From positions 744,001-808,000 of the forward strand of contig CAVZTJ010000015.1 in NCBI GenBank assembly GCA_963778075.1: a stretch of 64,000 nt of DNA, given 5' to 3'. This document shows positions 16,851-25,442 of this stretch, one piece after another. Under the pieces are notes generated by a model. The model was given only the letters and a program-made list of their open reading frames with translations, was not told the DNA's origin and did no database searches. Position 1 is the stretch's first letter. Each line of letters begins with the position of its first letter. Origin of the DNA: JASHPR01 sp963778075 (GTDB taxonomy: Bacteria > Actinomycetota > Actinomycetes > Streptosporangiales > Streptosporangiaceae). The translations under genes and the position numbers were made by a program.

Positions 16851-17081
16851 TCAGGCCCCGGTGCCCTTGCGCCGGCCGAAGACGAAATACGACAGCGGTA
16901 TCAGCCCGGCCGAGTTGATGAGCAGCCCGGCGAACCAGGCCCACTTCGGGCCGCGAACCTGGTCGGCCGCGCGGTGCTCGAGGTCGATCGCAGCCACCGC
17001 CTTGAGGCCAGCCTCGGCCACCCCGCCCACGAAGATCAGCTTGCGGATGCGAGGACTCAAATCGCTCCATCGCTCAGCCAT
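16851..17081 (-). CDS. Small membrane protein of unknown function
   Basis: The 76-residue product has an N-terminal amphipathic part (AERWSDLSPRIRKLIFVG) and one or two hydrophobic segments (VAEAGLKAVAAI and AWFAGLLINSAGLIPLSYFVFGRR, here shortened). It resembles actinobacterial DUF5652-like small membrane proteins. ATG 17081 is chosen because GGAGGGAG and GGGAG lie just upstream; a longer start at 17105 is possible. It is separate from the decayed region that begins upstream of it. Confidence 0.6.
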   Translation of the reverse strand: MAERWSDLSPRIRKLIFVGGVAEAGLKAVAAIDLEHRAADQVRGPKWAWFAGLLINSAGLIPLSYFVFGRRKGTGA

Positions 17082-17129
17082 GACTCCCGATGACTCCCTC
17101 CGCACATGCCGCGACCAATCGCCCGTACT

Positions 17130-17622
17130 TTACACCGCGCGCTTTGCCGTGCCGGCGATCACCAGGAGCAGAGCCGGGAACGCGACGTCCAGTGCCAGCG
17201 CCGCGACCAGCCCGGTCGCGTCGTGGGCCGGCATGCCGGCCGGGACCCGGTCCACCCCGACGATGGAGATGTAGACCAGGTGCGGCCGACCGGCCTGCCG
17301 CGCCGCGTCGATGAGGTGCCGGGTCGCCTGGATATCGCCCTTCCCGAGTGTGGTGGCGCAGTGCACGATCACGTCGGCTCCGGAGACCGCAGTAGCGTTC
17401 CCGCCGGGCGCGGGCCGAGGCGAGCCGGTTACGGCACAGGTTGACCACCACGGTGGTCAGCCAGGCCGTCGGGTCGTGCACCGAGTCCGGATCGGCCGCG
17501 CTCCAGCGAAGGTAGGCGTCCTGGACCACGTCCTCCGCGTCCGATGCCGCGCCGAGCAGCCGGTAGGCCAGCCCGAGCAGGCGACGGCGGTGCGCCTGGA
17601 ACGTCTCGGCCGGGTCGGTCAC
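17130..17622 (-). pseudogene. Mosaic remnant: sigma-70 region 2 joined to NmrA/SDR fragment
   Basis: GTG 17622 with an upstream TGGAGG begins a good SigJ/ECF-type region 2 (LLGLAYRLLGAASDAEDVV, QDAYLRWSAADPDS, AWLTTVVVNLCRNRLASA). At about 17395 the homology stops and, in another frame, an NAD(P)-binding NmrA-like fragment begins (DVIVHCATTLGKGDIQATR, PHLVYISIVGVDRVP). At about 17235 this in turn changes to a short hydrophobic tail (ALDVAFPALLLVIAGTAKR) and a TAA at 17130-17132. None of the three parts is complete. The simplest reading is a set of deletions that fused three former genes. It lies divergent from the quinone oxidoreductase gene. Confidence 0.65.
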
Positions 17623-17708
17623 GGCCTCCAGGCTGACACGGTGCCATGGCCGGAATGTCAGTAGGGTCGGGATTAGACCCCATGCTCGCGGCGGAAAGGA
17701 CAACGCAC

Positions 17709-18680
17709 GTGCGCGCAGTAATCGCCGAGGCATACGGCGGGCCGGAAGTCCTCAGGCTCACCGAGCACGATTCTCCCCAGCCCGGCCCGGGGGAGCTCCT
17801 CGTCGACGTGACGACGGTCGGCGTCAACTTCATGGACATCTACCAGCGGGAGGGCCGCCCGCCGTATGCCGGCGACGTCCCGTTCGTGCTGGGCAGCGAA
17901 GGAGCGGGAACGGTCGCGGCAGTGGGCCCTGACGCGCCGGGCGTGCGACAAGGCGACCGCGTGGCCTGGACCGGCATCCCCGGCTGCTACGCCGAGCAGG
18001 TCATCATTCCCGCCAACCGCGCGGTCCCGGTGCCCGACGAGATCGACCTCGAGACCGCCGGCGCGGTCATGCTGCAGGGCATGACCGCGCACTACCTGGC
18101 GACCGACACCTACCCGGTCGCTGAAGGCGATCCGGTCGTCGTGCACGCGGCCGCCGGCGGCGTCGGACTGCTGCTCACGCAGATGGTCAAGATGCGCGGC
18201 GGCGTCGTTGTCGCGACGACCTCCACGCTGCAGAAGGCGGAGCTGGCTCGGGCCGCCGGCGCCGACCATGTCGCCTCCTACGACGACTTCGGCGTCGTGG
18301 TCCGCGAGGTCACCGGCGGCGAAGGCGCCGCGGTCGTCTACGACGGCGTCGGGCAGGCAACGTTCGACGCCAGCCTGGCCGCGCTGCGCGCCCGCGGCTA
18401 CATGGTGCTGTACGGCGGGGCCAGCGGACCGGTTCCGCCGGTCGATCCGCAGCGCCTGCAGACGGGCGGGTCGCTGTTCCTCACCCGGCCCACGCTGGTG
18501 CACTACATCGCGACCCGCGAGGAGCTGCTGTCCCGGGCCGACGACCTTTTCCGGTGGATCCTGGAAGGCAAGCTGGACGTGCGCATCGGGGGCCGGTACC
18601 CGCTGGATCAGGCCGCCCGCGCGCACGAGGACCTGGTCGCGAGGCGCACCACGGGCAAGCTCATCCTGCTGCCCAGCTGA
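17709..18680 (+). CDS. Quinone oxidoreductase, zinc-independent MDR family
   Basis: The 323-residue protein belongs to the Qor group of medium-chain dehydrogenases: RAVIAEAYGGPEVLRL at the start, VGVNFMDIYQREGRPP in the active-site region, the NADPH-binding HAAAGGVGLLLTQMVK, VVYDGVGQATFDASLAAL, and the C-terminal YPLDQAARAHEDLVARRTTGK. It lacks the structural zinc cysteines. It reduces quinones or other enones with NADPH in the cytoplasm. GTG 17709 is preferred to the ATG at 17646 because AAAGGA precedes it and the protein then starts like its family. Its last 20 bp overlap the convergent peptide deformylase gene. Confidence 0.92.
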   Translation: MRAVIAEAYGGPEVLRLTEHDSPQPGPGELLVDVTTVGVNFMDIYQREGRPPYAGDVPFVLGSEGAGTVAAVGPDAPGVRQGDRVAWTGIPGCYAEQVIIPANRAVPVPDEIDLETAGAVMLQGMTAHYLATDTYPVAEGDPVVVHAAAGGVGLLLTQMVKMRGGVVVATTSTLQKAELARAAGADHVASYDDFGVVVREVTGGEGAAVVYDGVGQATFDASLAALRARGYMVLYGGASGPVPPVDPQRLQTGGSLFLTRPTLVHYIATREELLSRADDLFRWILEGKLDVRIGGRYPLDQAARAHEDLVARRTTGKLILLPS

Positions 18681-19167
18681 CCGGCGCGGCCGCCCTGCGG
18701 AGCTGGCCGAGCGCGTCCTTGCGGCGCTGGCCGGTGAGCCGGTCGATGAACAGGACGCCGCGCAGGTGATCGGTCTCGTGCTGCAGGACCCGGGACAGCT
18801 CGCCGGTGCCCGTCACGGTGATGGGATCGCCGCGGCGGTCGACGCCGGTCACCACTGTGGTCATCGCGCGCAGGCAGCACGCGGACAGGCCGGGGATCGA
18901 CAGGCAGGCCTCCGGGCCGTCGTAATCGCCGGACGTCGCCGCGATGACCGGGTTGAGGATGCAGCCATGCTGGCCGTCAAAGTTGTAGGAAAAGGCGGCC
19001 AGGCCCACGCCGATCTGCGGGGCCGCCAGGCCGGCCCGGCCCGGCAACAGGACATTCTCAAGCAGGTCGTCCACCAGGCGCGCGGTCGCATCGTCGAAGC
19101 GGGTCACCGGATCACAGTCGGTGCGCAGCACGGGGTCGCCGAGCAGCCGCAGGGGCTGGATCGTCAC
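18661..19167 (-). CDS. def: Peptide deformylase
   Basis: The 168-residue enzyme removes the formyl group from nascent N-terminal methionine. The three motifs are present: GLAAPQIGVG, EACLSIPG (metal-ligand Cys; the usual EGCLS has Ala in place of Gly), and QHETDHLRG (two His ligands and the catalytic Glu). The stretch LRLLGDPVLRTDCDPV is the normal N-terminus. Its ATG overlaps the stop of the upstream PadR gene (ATGA), so regulator and enzyme are co-translated, which is unusual for a housekeeping copy. It suggests that this may be an accessory deformylase. Confidence 0.92.
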   Translation of the reverse strand: MTIQPLRLLGDPVLRTDCDPVTRFDDATARLVDDLLENVLLPGRAGLAAPQIGVGLAAFSYNFDGQHGCILNPVIAATSGDYDGPEACLSIPGLSACCLRAMTTVVTGVDRRGDPITVTGTGELSRVLQHETDHLRGVLFIDRLTGQRRKDALGQLRRAAAPVSWAAG

Positions 19168-19724
19168 TGGCCCGCCCCGGCCTGGTCGGCGACCAGCTTG
19201 CCGATGCGGTCGAGCACCTGGTCATGCCAGCGCAGCTCGGCCTCGATCCGGGTGATGGCGTGCTCGATGATCAAGTCGTCGGCGGCGGTCTGATCGGGCC
19301 AGGCCCGCTCCCGCTCGTGGGCGAAGAACGCGGCCCTGCTGGCCAGCGCCTCCCGGCGGCTGGTGAAGTAGCCGCGCAGCGTGTCCTCGTCCAGGTCTGC
19401 GCTCACCGCCAGCGCCAGGTCGACCGGATCCGGCCGCATCGCCAGCTCGCGTAGCGCCTCACCCCGCAGCGCCCGCAGCTCCCGGCGCCCCTCCGGGGTG
19501 ATGGCGTAGACCGTGCGCGCGGGCAGGTTCCCCTGTTGTTCGGTGCGGACCGGCTCGATCAGCCCCTCGTCCTGCAGCCGGTGCAGCGCCGCGTACAGCG
19601 ATCCCGGCTTGACCTCCGACCATAGCTCGGCCCGGTCGACGCGCGCATCCCGGCGGATCTGGTGCCCGTACATCGGGCCGCGGCGCGCGAGCGCGCCGAG
19701 TACAAACAGCCGAGTCGGATTCAT
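19164..19724 (-). CDS. PadR family transcriptional regulator
   Basis: The protein of 186 residues has a PadR winged helix (FVLGALARRGPMYGHQIRRD, LWSEVKPGSLYAALHRLQDE, GLIEPV), a wing with VYAITPEGRREL, and the C-terminal helical domain of the Vir/AphA-type subgroup (FTSRREALASRAAFFAHERE). PadR proteins repress neighbouring genes and are released by small molecules. It is first in a two-gene unit with the deformylase. A direct repeat of GAGCACTCAAA type sits just upstream near 19747-19765 and could be the operator. Confidence 0.88.
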   Translation of the reverse strand: MNPTRLFVLGALARRGPMYGHQIRRDARVDRAELWSEVKPGSLYAALHRLQDEGLIEPVRTEQQGNLPARTVYAITPEGRRELRALRGEALRELAMRPDPVDLALAVSADLDEDTLRGYFTSRREALASRAAFFAHERERAWPDQTAADDLIIEHAITRIEAELRWHDQVLDRIGKLVADQAGAGQ

Positions 19725-19957
19725 ACACCCACTCTATCGCGATCGCTCAAATTTGAGCACTCAAAACAGAACCACAGGACTCTTCCGGTCGCCCCGAGCG
19801 AGCCAGCGCCCCGCGGCGGCTTCGCCTCCCGCGGCGCCATCCGTCCCGTCCGCGGCGCCATTCGCCCCGCCCCCGCAGGCCGATTCCCCGCGCCCGGTCG
19901 CCCGCACGGTCTTTAATGGAGCGGAAGTGTCGCGAGTGACCGCTGTGGGGTGGCCTG

Positions 19958-20731
19958 ATGCGTATTCGTCCGGCGGCGCAGCACCGGGCGACCCGGCGGC
20001 GCCGGAGCGTCGGCGTGCTCTGCGGTTTCCTGCTGACCCCCGTCGCGATTGCCGTTGCGATCTACCTGACCGCGGGCGGCGGGTTCGTGCGGCTCGGCCT
20101 CAGCAGCAACGGTCCGGCGCAGCCCAGCTCCAGCCCGGCGGCCAGTGCCGCGAGCCCGAGCGCCACCAGTCCCGCGAGCACCGCCGCACCGACCCCGCCG
20201 CCGTCGGCCGGCCCTAGCCGGGCGGCGCGCAAACACCACCGGCACCGGGCCCAGGCTCCGGCGTCCCCCAGCCCCAGCCCCGCGGCGACCACGGCGCCGC
20301 CCACCCAGCAGACGGCGGCCGACCAGGTGCTCGCGCTGATCAACCAGGCCCGCGCCCAGGCGGGCCTTCCCGCGTACTCGTTCCTGGCAGGGCTCAACAG
20401 CAGCGCCGCCGCGCACAACGCGCGCATGGCGGACGGCTGCGGGCTCTCGCATCAGTGCCCGGGCGAGCCGGCGCTTGGCACGCGCGAGACCGACGCAGGC
20501 GTGAAGTGGACGGCGGCGGGAGAGAACATCGGCGAGGGCGGCCCGGTCTCGGACACCTCGGCGGCCATCGCCCAGATGGCGGTCGGCCTTACCCAGGACA
20601 TGCTGAACGAGAAGCCGCCGGATGACGGGCACCGCCTCAACATCCTCAGCAGCACGTTCACGTCCATCGGCATCGCCGTGAGCATCGACAGTTCTGGCAC
20701 GGTCTGGATGACCCAGGACTTCGCAAATTAG
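19958..20731 (+). CDS. Secreted CAP-domain (SCP/PR1-like) protein
   Basis: An Arg-rich N-terminus and a hydrophobic segment (VGVLCGFLLTPVAIAVAIYL, residues 18-37) make a signal anchor. A long Ser/Pro/Ala-rich linker (about 50-130) follows, then a C-terminal CAP domain from ADQVLALINQARAQAGLPAY. Typical CAP elements are seen: SSAAAHNARMADGCGLSHQ, TAAGENIGEGG, and HRLNILSSTFTSIGIAVS. CAP proteins of bacteria are secreted with unknown substrates. ATG 19958 fits the hydrophobic segment. No partner gene is obvious. Confidence 0.88.
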   Translation: MRIRPAAQHRATRRRRSVGVLCGFLLTPVAIAVAIYLTAGGGFVRLGLSSNGPAQPSSSPAASAASPSATSPASTAAPTPPPSAGPSRAARKHHRHRAQAPASPSPSPAATTAPPTQQTAADQVLALINQARAQAGLPAYSFLAGLNSSAAAHNARMADGCGLSHQCPGEPALGTRETDAGVKWTAAGENIGEGGPVSDTSAAIAQMAVGLTQDMLNEKPPDDGHRLNILSSTFTSIGIAVSIDSSGTVWMTQDFAN

Positions 20732-20974
20732 CCGGTAACGGACAGCGCAGCCAGACCGATCCGCGCGGGCATTAAAGGCAACGGCCCGTTGCTGCACTAG
20801 GACGACAGCAGCGAGCCGGCGGTGTCGTGCCAGCAAGCCCCGGCCCCGCTCCATGTGGCCCAAGCGCGGGCGCTGTGAGCGTCCGCCGACCGCGAAACCG
20901 GGCCTGGAACAAAAGAAGGCCGCTCCCTGCTGTATGGATGTAATCAAGTAAGACTCAACCAGGGAAGTGACCTG

Positions 20975-23359
20975 ATGAGCGAGACCCTCTCTCTGCCGGT
21001 TTTGCCGCTCGACGACATCGTCGTGCTGCCCACCATGGTGGTTCCGGTGGAGATCTCGGGCTCCGAGGTTCGCGCGGCGATCGAAGCGGCGCGGCTGTCG
21101 GCGTCCGCGCCTGGCGACGCGAAGAACTCCGACGCCAAGCCTCAGCTGCTGCTGGTGCCACGCATCGGCGGCAAGTACTCGTCGGTCGGGACGCTCGGCG
21201 TGGTCGAGCAGACCGGTCGGCTGCCCAGCGGCGAGCCCGCCGCTGTTATTCGCGGCCTGTCCCGGGTGCGCATCGGCACCGGGACCGTGGGACCGGGCGC
21301 CGCGCTGTGGGTCGAGGGCACGGTGGTGGACGAGCCGCCGGCCACCGGACGGACCCAGGAGCTGGCCCGCGAGTACCGCACTATCGCCACGTCGATCCTG
21401 CAGAAGCGCGGCGCGTGGCAGGTCATCGACGTGCTGCAGAACCTCACCGATCCGTCGGCGCTGGCCGACAGCGCGGGGTATGCCGCTTATCTCACCACCG
21501 AGCAGAAGAACGAGCTGCTGGAGACCGTCGACGCGGAGCAGCGGCTCGAGAAGCTGACCGGCTGGGCCCGTGACGCGCTCGCCGAGCTTGACGTCGCCGA
21601 GACCATCCAGAACGACGTCCGCGAGGGCATGGAGAAGCAGCAGCGTGAGTTCCTGCTGCGCCAGCAGCTCGCGGCGATCCGCAAGGAGCTGTCGGAGCTC
21701 GACGGCAAGCCGGGCACCGAGGAGGACGACTACCGGGCCCGGATCGAGGCCGCCAACCTGCCGGAGAAGGTCGAGGAGGCGGCGCTCAAGGAGGCCGACA
21801 AGCTGGAGCGCAGCTCGGACCAGTCGCCCGAGGGCAGCTGGATCCGCACCTGGCTTGACACGGTCCTGGAGATCCCGTGGAACGAACGGTCCGACGACGC
21901 CTACGACATCGCGGGCGCGCGTGCGATCCTGGACGCCGACCACGCGGGCCTCGACGAGGTGAAGGACCGGATCATCGAGTACCTGGCCGTACGCAAGCGC
22001 CGGGCCGACAAGGGCCTCGCCCTGGTCGGCGGCCGCCGCAGCGGCGCGGTGCTCGCGCTGACCGGGCCGCCCGGCGTCGGCAAGACCTCGCTCGGCGAGT
22101 CCGTGGCCAGGGCCATGGGCCGCAAGTTCGCCCGGGTGGCGCTCGGCGGCGTCCGTGACGAGGCCGAGATCCGCGGGCACCGCCGCACCTACGTGGGCGC
22201 GCTGCCGGGCCGGATCGTCCGCGCGATCCGCGAGGCGGGCTCCATGAACCCGGTGATCCTGCTCGACGAGGTGGACAAGCTCGGCACCGACTACCGCGGC
22301 GACCCGACGGCGGCGCTGCTGGAGGTGCTGGACCCGGCGCAGAACCACACGTTCCGCGACCACTACCTCGAGGTCGAGCTGGACCTGTCCGACGTGCTGT
22401 TCATCGCGACCGCGAACGTGGCCGAGGCCATACCCGAGCCGCTGATGGACCGGATGGAGCCGATCCCGCTGGATGGCTACACCGAGGCCGAGAAGGTCAC
22501 GATCGCACGCGACCATCTGCTGCCCCGCCAGCTCGAGCGGGCCGGGCTCGAGGCCAGCGACGTGAACCTGACCGACGAGGCCCTGCACCGGCTGGCCGCC
22601 GAGTACACCCGTGAGGCGGGTGTGCGCGCGCTGGAGCGGAGCATCGCACGGGTCCTGCGGAAGATCGCGGCGCGGATCGCCTCCGGCGAGGCGCAGCTCC
22701 CGGTCACCGTCGGCCCGGACGACCTGCACGGCTACCTTGGCCACCCGCGGCACACCCCGGAGTCGGCCGAGCGCACCGCGGTGCCCGGTGTGGCCACTGG
22801 CCTCGCGGTCACCGGAACCGGTGGCGACGTCCTGTTCATCGAGGCGTCACTGGCCGACCCGGAGACCGGCAGCACCGGCGTCACGCTCACCGGCCAGCTC
22901 GGTGACGTGATGAAGGAGTCGGCCCAGATCGCCCTGTCCTATCTGCGCTCGCACGGCGCGGAGCTGGAGCTTCCGGTCGGCGACCTGAAGGACCGGGGCG
23001 TGCACGTGCACGTGCCGGCCGGGGCCGTGCCGAAGGACGGGCCGAGCGCTGGCGTGACCATGACCACGGCGCTGGCGTCGCTGCTGTCCGGACGGCTGGT
23101 CCGCAGCGATGTCGCGATGACCGGCGAGGTCTCGCTGACCGGCCGGGTGCTGCCGATCGGCGGGGTGAAGCAGAAGCTGCTCGCCGCGCACCGGGCCGGC
23201 ATCACCACGGTGCTGATCCCCAAGCGGAACGAGCCCGACCTTGAGGATGTGCCCGAGGGCGTCCGCGACCAGCTGGAGATCCACCCGGTCAGCGACGTCC
23301 GTGAGGTGCTGGACCTGGCGCTCGAGCCAGCGACCTCGCGCACGGCCGTCGCCGCCTGA
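20975..23359 (+). CDS. lon: ATP-dependent Lon protease (LonA)
   Basis: The 794-residue protein has the LON substrate-binding domain (PVLPLDDIVVLPTMVVPVEI at the start), a coiled-coil middle (QRLEKLTGW, EKQQREFLLRQQLAAIRKEL), an AAA+ domain with Walker A GPPGVGKTS near residue 363 and Walker B ILLDEVDKLG, and the C-terminal peptidase domain. The catalytic dyad is visible: Ser691 in PKDGPSAGVTM and Lys734 in GGVKQKLLAAHRAG. It degrades damaged and regulatory proteins in the cytoplasm. It starts at an ATG preceded by AGGGAAG. The upstream sequence has a single ACTCAA half site but no complete HspR HAIR repeat. A perfect hairpin terminator follows the gene. Confidence 0.97.
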   Translation: MSETLSLPVLPLDDIVVLPTMVVPVEISGSEVRAAIEAARLSASAPGDAKNSDAKPQLLLVPRIGGKYSSVGTLGVVEQTGRLPSGEPAAVIRGLSRVRIGTGTVGPGAALWVEGTVVDEPPATGRTQELAREYRTIATSILQKRGAWQVIDVLQNLTDPSALADSAGYAAYLTTEQKNELLETVDAEQRLEKLTGWARDALAELDVAETIQNDVREGMEKQQREFLLRQQLAAIRKELSELDGKPGTEEDDYRARIEAANLPEKVEEAALKEADKLERSSDQSPEGSWIRTWLDTVLEIPWNERSDDAYDIAGARAILDADHAGLDEVKDRIIEYLAVRKRRADKGLALVGGRRSGAVLALTGPPGVGKTSLGESVARAMGRKFARVALGGVRDEAEIRGHRRTYVGALPGRIVRAIREAGSMNPVILLDEVDKLGTDYRGDPTAALLEVLDPAQNHTFRDHYLEVELDLSDVLFIATANVAEAIPEPLMDRMEPIPLDGYTEAEKVTIARDHLLPRQLERAGLEASDVNLTDEALHRLAAEYTREAGVRALERSIARVLRKIAARIASGEAQLPVTVGPDDLHGYLGHPRHTPESAERTAVPGVATGLAVTGTGGDVLFIEASLADPETGSTGVTLTGQLGDVMKESAQIALSYLRSHGAELELPVGDLKDRGVHVHVPAGAVPKDGPSAGVTMTTALASLLSGRLVRSDVAMTGEVSLTGRVLPIGGVKQKLLAAHRAGITTVLIPKRNEPDLEDVPEGVRDQLEIHPVSDVREVLDLALEPATSRTAVAA

Positions 23360-23380
23360 CCCTGCCGCCAGGCAACGACA

Positions 23381-23421
23381 CGAGGCCGGCTCACCGTAAG
23401 CACTCCGGTGAGCCGGCCTCG
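23381..23421. terminator. Bidirectional hairpin terminator between lon and mocR-type gene
   Basis: A 16-bp perfect inverted repeat (CGAGGCCGGCTCACCG and its complement) surrounds a 9-nt loop. It sits 22 bp after the lon stop and 24 bp before the end of the convergent regulator gene, so it can serve both. There is no T-run, as is usual in high-GC actinomycetes. Confidence 0.85.
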
Positions 23422-23444
23422 CCATCTCTGCCCGGGTAACCGGC

Positions 23445-24749
23445 TCAGTCGCTCCGGCGCGGCCTGCGCGCCAGCGAGGCGGCGATGTCGGCCGCCAGCC
23501 TCACCGCTTCCTCGCGGGTCAGCGTCCCGGTGCCGATCCTGATCGCAGGCGGGGACGCGATGCGGAATCGCTCGCCCGGGGCCACCGCCCATCCGCGTTC
23601 GAGCAGCGCTCCGGTCACGGCTGGCTCGTCCGCCACCGGAACCCAGACTGCGAGACCGGACCGTCCCATGGCCGGTACTCCATGGGCGGCCAGCGCGTCG
23701 ATCAGGTAGCCACGGCGCTGTGCGTAGGCGGCCGCTGCGCGGGCGAACAGCCGGTCGGTCGCGCGGTCCGCCCACAGCTCCGCCACGATCTCCTGCAGCA
23801 GGCCGCTCACCCAGCCGGTACCGAGCACCTGCCGGCCCTCGACCCGGGAGATCGTGACCTCGTCCCCAGCCATGACGGCAAGTCGCAGATCCGGGCCAAT
23901 CGACTTGGAGACGGAACGTATAGCCGCCCAGCGCTCGGCCACACCGGCGACGCTGTGCGCCGCGGCTCCGGACACGGGGCCCGCGTGGTCGTCTTCGATG
24001 ACCAGAACGTCGGGCGCGGCGGCGAGCACCTCGGCCAGGCTTGCTGTCCGCTCCTCGTCGCGGGCCGCGCCGGTGGGAGCCTGTGCCCGCGGGGTGAACA
24101 GCACCGCCTTGCAGCCGCGGGCCAGCGCTCCCTGCAGCGCCGCCGGCGTGACGCCGCCCTCGTCCAGCGCCATCGGCACGGCGCTCAGGTCGAGCGCGGA
24201 TAGCAGGTCGAGCACGGGAGGGTAGCCGGGATCCTCGACGGCGACGCGGTCGCCGGGCCGCAGCCACGCGCCGAAGACCCGCTCCACACCGTCGAGCGCG
24301 CCGCCGACCACCGCGAGGTGATCCGCCGCTATGCCATCGGCGGCGAACCGCTCGGCCGCCAGCCGGCCAAGACGCGGGCTGACCGGGGGATCGCCGTAGA
24401 GCCTGTGCTGCGACCGCACGCTCGGCAGCTCCGGCAACAGCGCCGGATCCGGGCTGCCGGCCAGCAGGTTGCGCGCTCCGGGCGGCGCCACCAGCGGCGG
24501 CCGCGGCCCGATCGGGGGCGCCCCGGTGATCTTGGTACCGGCCCGCCCGTTCCCCCGCGCGATCCCCTTTTCCCGCAGCTCGCGGTAGGCCGACGCGACC
24601 GTGACCGGGCTCAGGCCAAGCGCGGTAGCCAGCGCCCGGACCGGCGGCAGCAACACCCCGGGCTGGGCCCGGCCCTCGCGCACCGCGGTCTCGACGTCGC
24701 GAGATATCTCGCTGGCATTGCGTCCCTGCGGCCTGTATTGTATCAGCAT
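23445..24749 (-). CDS. MocR-type regulator (GntR winged helix fused to PLP aminotransferase fold)
   Basis: Residues 1-72 are a GntR-type winged helix (GVLLPPVRALATALGLSPVT, VASAYRELREKGIARG). Residues 90-430 are a class I aminotransferase-like domain with the PLP-binding Lys282 in VSKSIGPDLRLAV and the Asp of VIEDDHAG. MocR proteins use PLP or an aldimine as effector; several control vitamin B6 or amino-acid genes. Divergent transcription with a GNAT gene and an FMN-binding pyridoxamine-oxidase-like gene suggests that it controls these. The ATG lies about 7 bp after a CATAAT sequence that can act as -10, so the transcript may be leaderless. Confidence 0.9.
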   Translation of the reverse strand: MLIQYRPQGRNASEISRDVETAVREGRAQPGVLLPPVRALATALGLSPVTVASAYRELREKGIARGNGRAGTKITGAPPIGPRPPLVAPPGARNLLAGSPDPALLPELPSVRSQHRLYGDPPVSPRLGRLAAERFAADGIAADHLAVVGGALDGVERVFGAWLRPGDRVAVEDPGYPPVLDLLSALDLSAVPMALDEGGVTPAALQGALARGCKAVLFTPRAQAPTGAARDEERTASLAEVLAAAPDVLVIEDDHAGPVSGAAAHSVAGVAERWAAIRSVSKSIGPDLRLAVMAGDEVTISRVEGRQVLGTGWVSGLLQEIVAELWADRATDRLFARAAAAYAQRRGYLIDALAAHGVPAMGRSGLAVWVPVADEPAVTGALLERGWAVAPGERFRIASPPAIRIGTGTLTREEAVRLAADIAASLARRPRRSD

Positions 24750-24794
24750 AAACAGATTATGTACTGTAACGTATTAAGTAGCAAGGGTTACATC
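24750..24794. promoter_or_regulatory. Divergent promoter/operator between mocR-type gene and GNAT gene
   Basis: This 45-bp AT-rich spacer contains an inverted repeat TGTAAC (24765-24770) and GTTACA (24787-24792), one arm ending two bases before the GNAT start codon. CATAAT on the minus strand lies just before the regulator's ATG. The layout fits autoregulation and control of the divergent pair by the MocR-type protein. The binding is inferred from position and symmetry. Confidence 0.6.
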
Positions 24795-25442
24795 ATGATC
24801 ACCTTCTCCCCCGAGCTCGAGGGACGCCACGTACGGCTCGAGCCGCTGCTGCCGGAGCACGCCGCCGGCCTGGCTGCGGCGGCCGCCGAGGACCCGTCGC
24901 TGTACGGGCTCAGCCCGGTGCCGCAGGGCGAGGCCGCCGCCGGAACGTACATCGCGGCCGCCTGCGCCCTGCGCGACGCGGGCATCGCGGTGCCGTTCGC
25001 GGTGCGCCGCCTCGCCGACGGCGCGGTCATCGGCTCCACCAGGTTCTGGGACCTGGTGCGCTGGCCGTGGCCGGAGGGCCACCCCCGTTACGGCACCGAC
25101 GCCCCGGACGTCTGCGAGATCGGCTACACCTGGCTGGCCCGCTCGGCGATCCGCACCGCAGCGAATACCGAGATGAAGCGGCTCATGCTGGAGCACGCGT
25201 TCGAGATCTGGCAGACCGAGTCGGTCTGCCTGCACACCGACGCGCGGAACGAGCGCTCCCGCCGCGCGATGGAACGGATCGGCGCGCAGTTTGAGGGGAT
25301 CCTGCGCTCGCACCGGCTGGCGACCAACTGCCTGCCACGCCACTCGGCGCGCTACTCGATCATCGCGCCCGAGTGGCCCGGCGTGAAGCGCCGCCTGGAC
25401 GGCATGCTCGCCGAGCGCGAGACAGCGGCGGCGCGGCCGTGA
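24795..25442 (+). CDS. GNAT family N-acetyltransferase (RimJ/RimL-like)
   Basis: The 215-residue protein matches the RimJ/RimL group: LEGRHVRLEPLLPEHAAGL at the start, VPFAVRRLADGAVIGSTRFW, DVCEIGYTWLARSAIRTAANTE, and the acetyl-CoA-binding region MLEHAFEIWQ followed by RNERSRRAMERIGAQFEG. It acetylates an amine or protein N-terminus; the substrate is unknown. ATG 24795 follows AAGGG at 24783-24787. Its TGA overlaps the GTG of the next gene (GTGA), which indicates translational coupling. Confidence 0.9.
   Translation: MITFSPELEGRHVRLEPLLPEHAAGLAAAAAEDPSLYGLSPVPQGEAAAGTYIAAACALRDAGIAVPFAVRRLADGAVIGSTRFWDLVRWPWPEGHPRYGTDAPDVCEIGYTWLARSAIRTAANTEMKRLMLEHAFEIWQTESVCLHTDARNERSRRAMERIGAQFEGILRSHRLATNCLPRHSARYSIIAPEWPGVKRRLDGMLAERETAAARP

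Noticed and set aside
20940..20965. Possible HspR (HAIR) operator before lon
   Set aside because: Only one ACTCAA half site is present; the required CTTGAGT-N7-ACTCAAG arrangement is missing.
19913..22753. Very long minus-strand open frame opposite lon and the CAP gene
   Set aside because: It is composed of low-information Arg/Gly/Leu-rich sequence produced by the GC-rich third positions of lon, and has no domain of its own.
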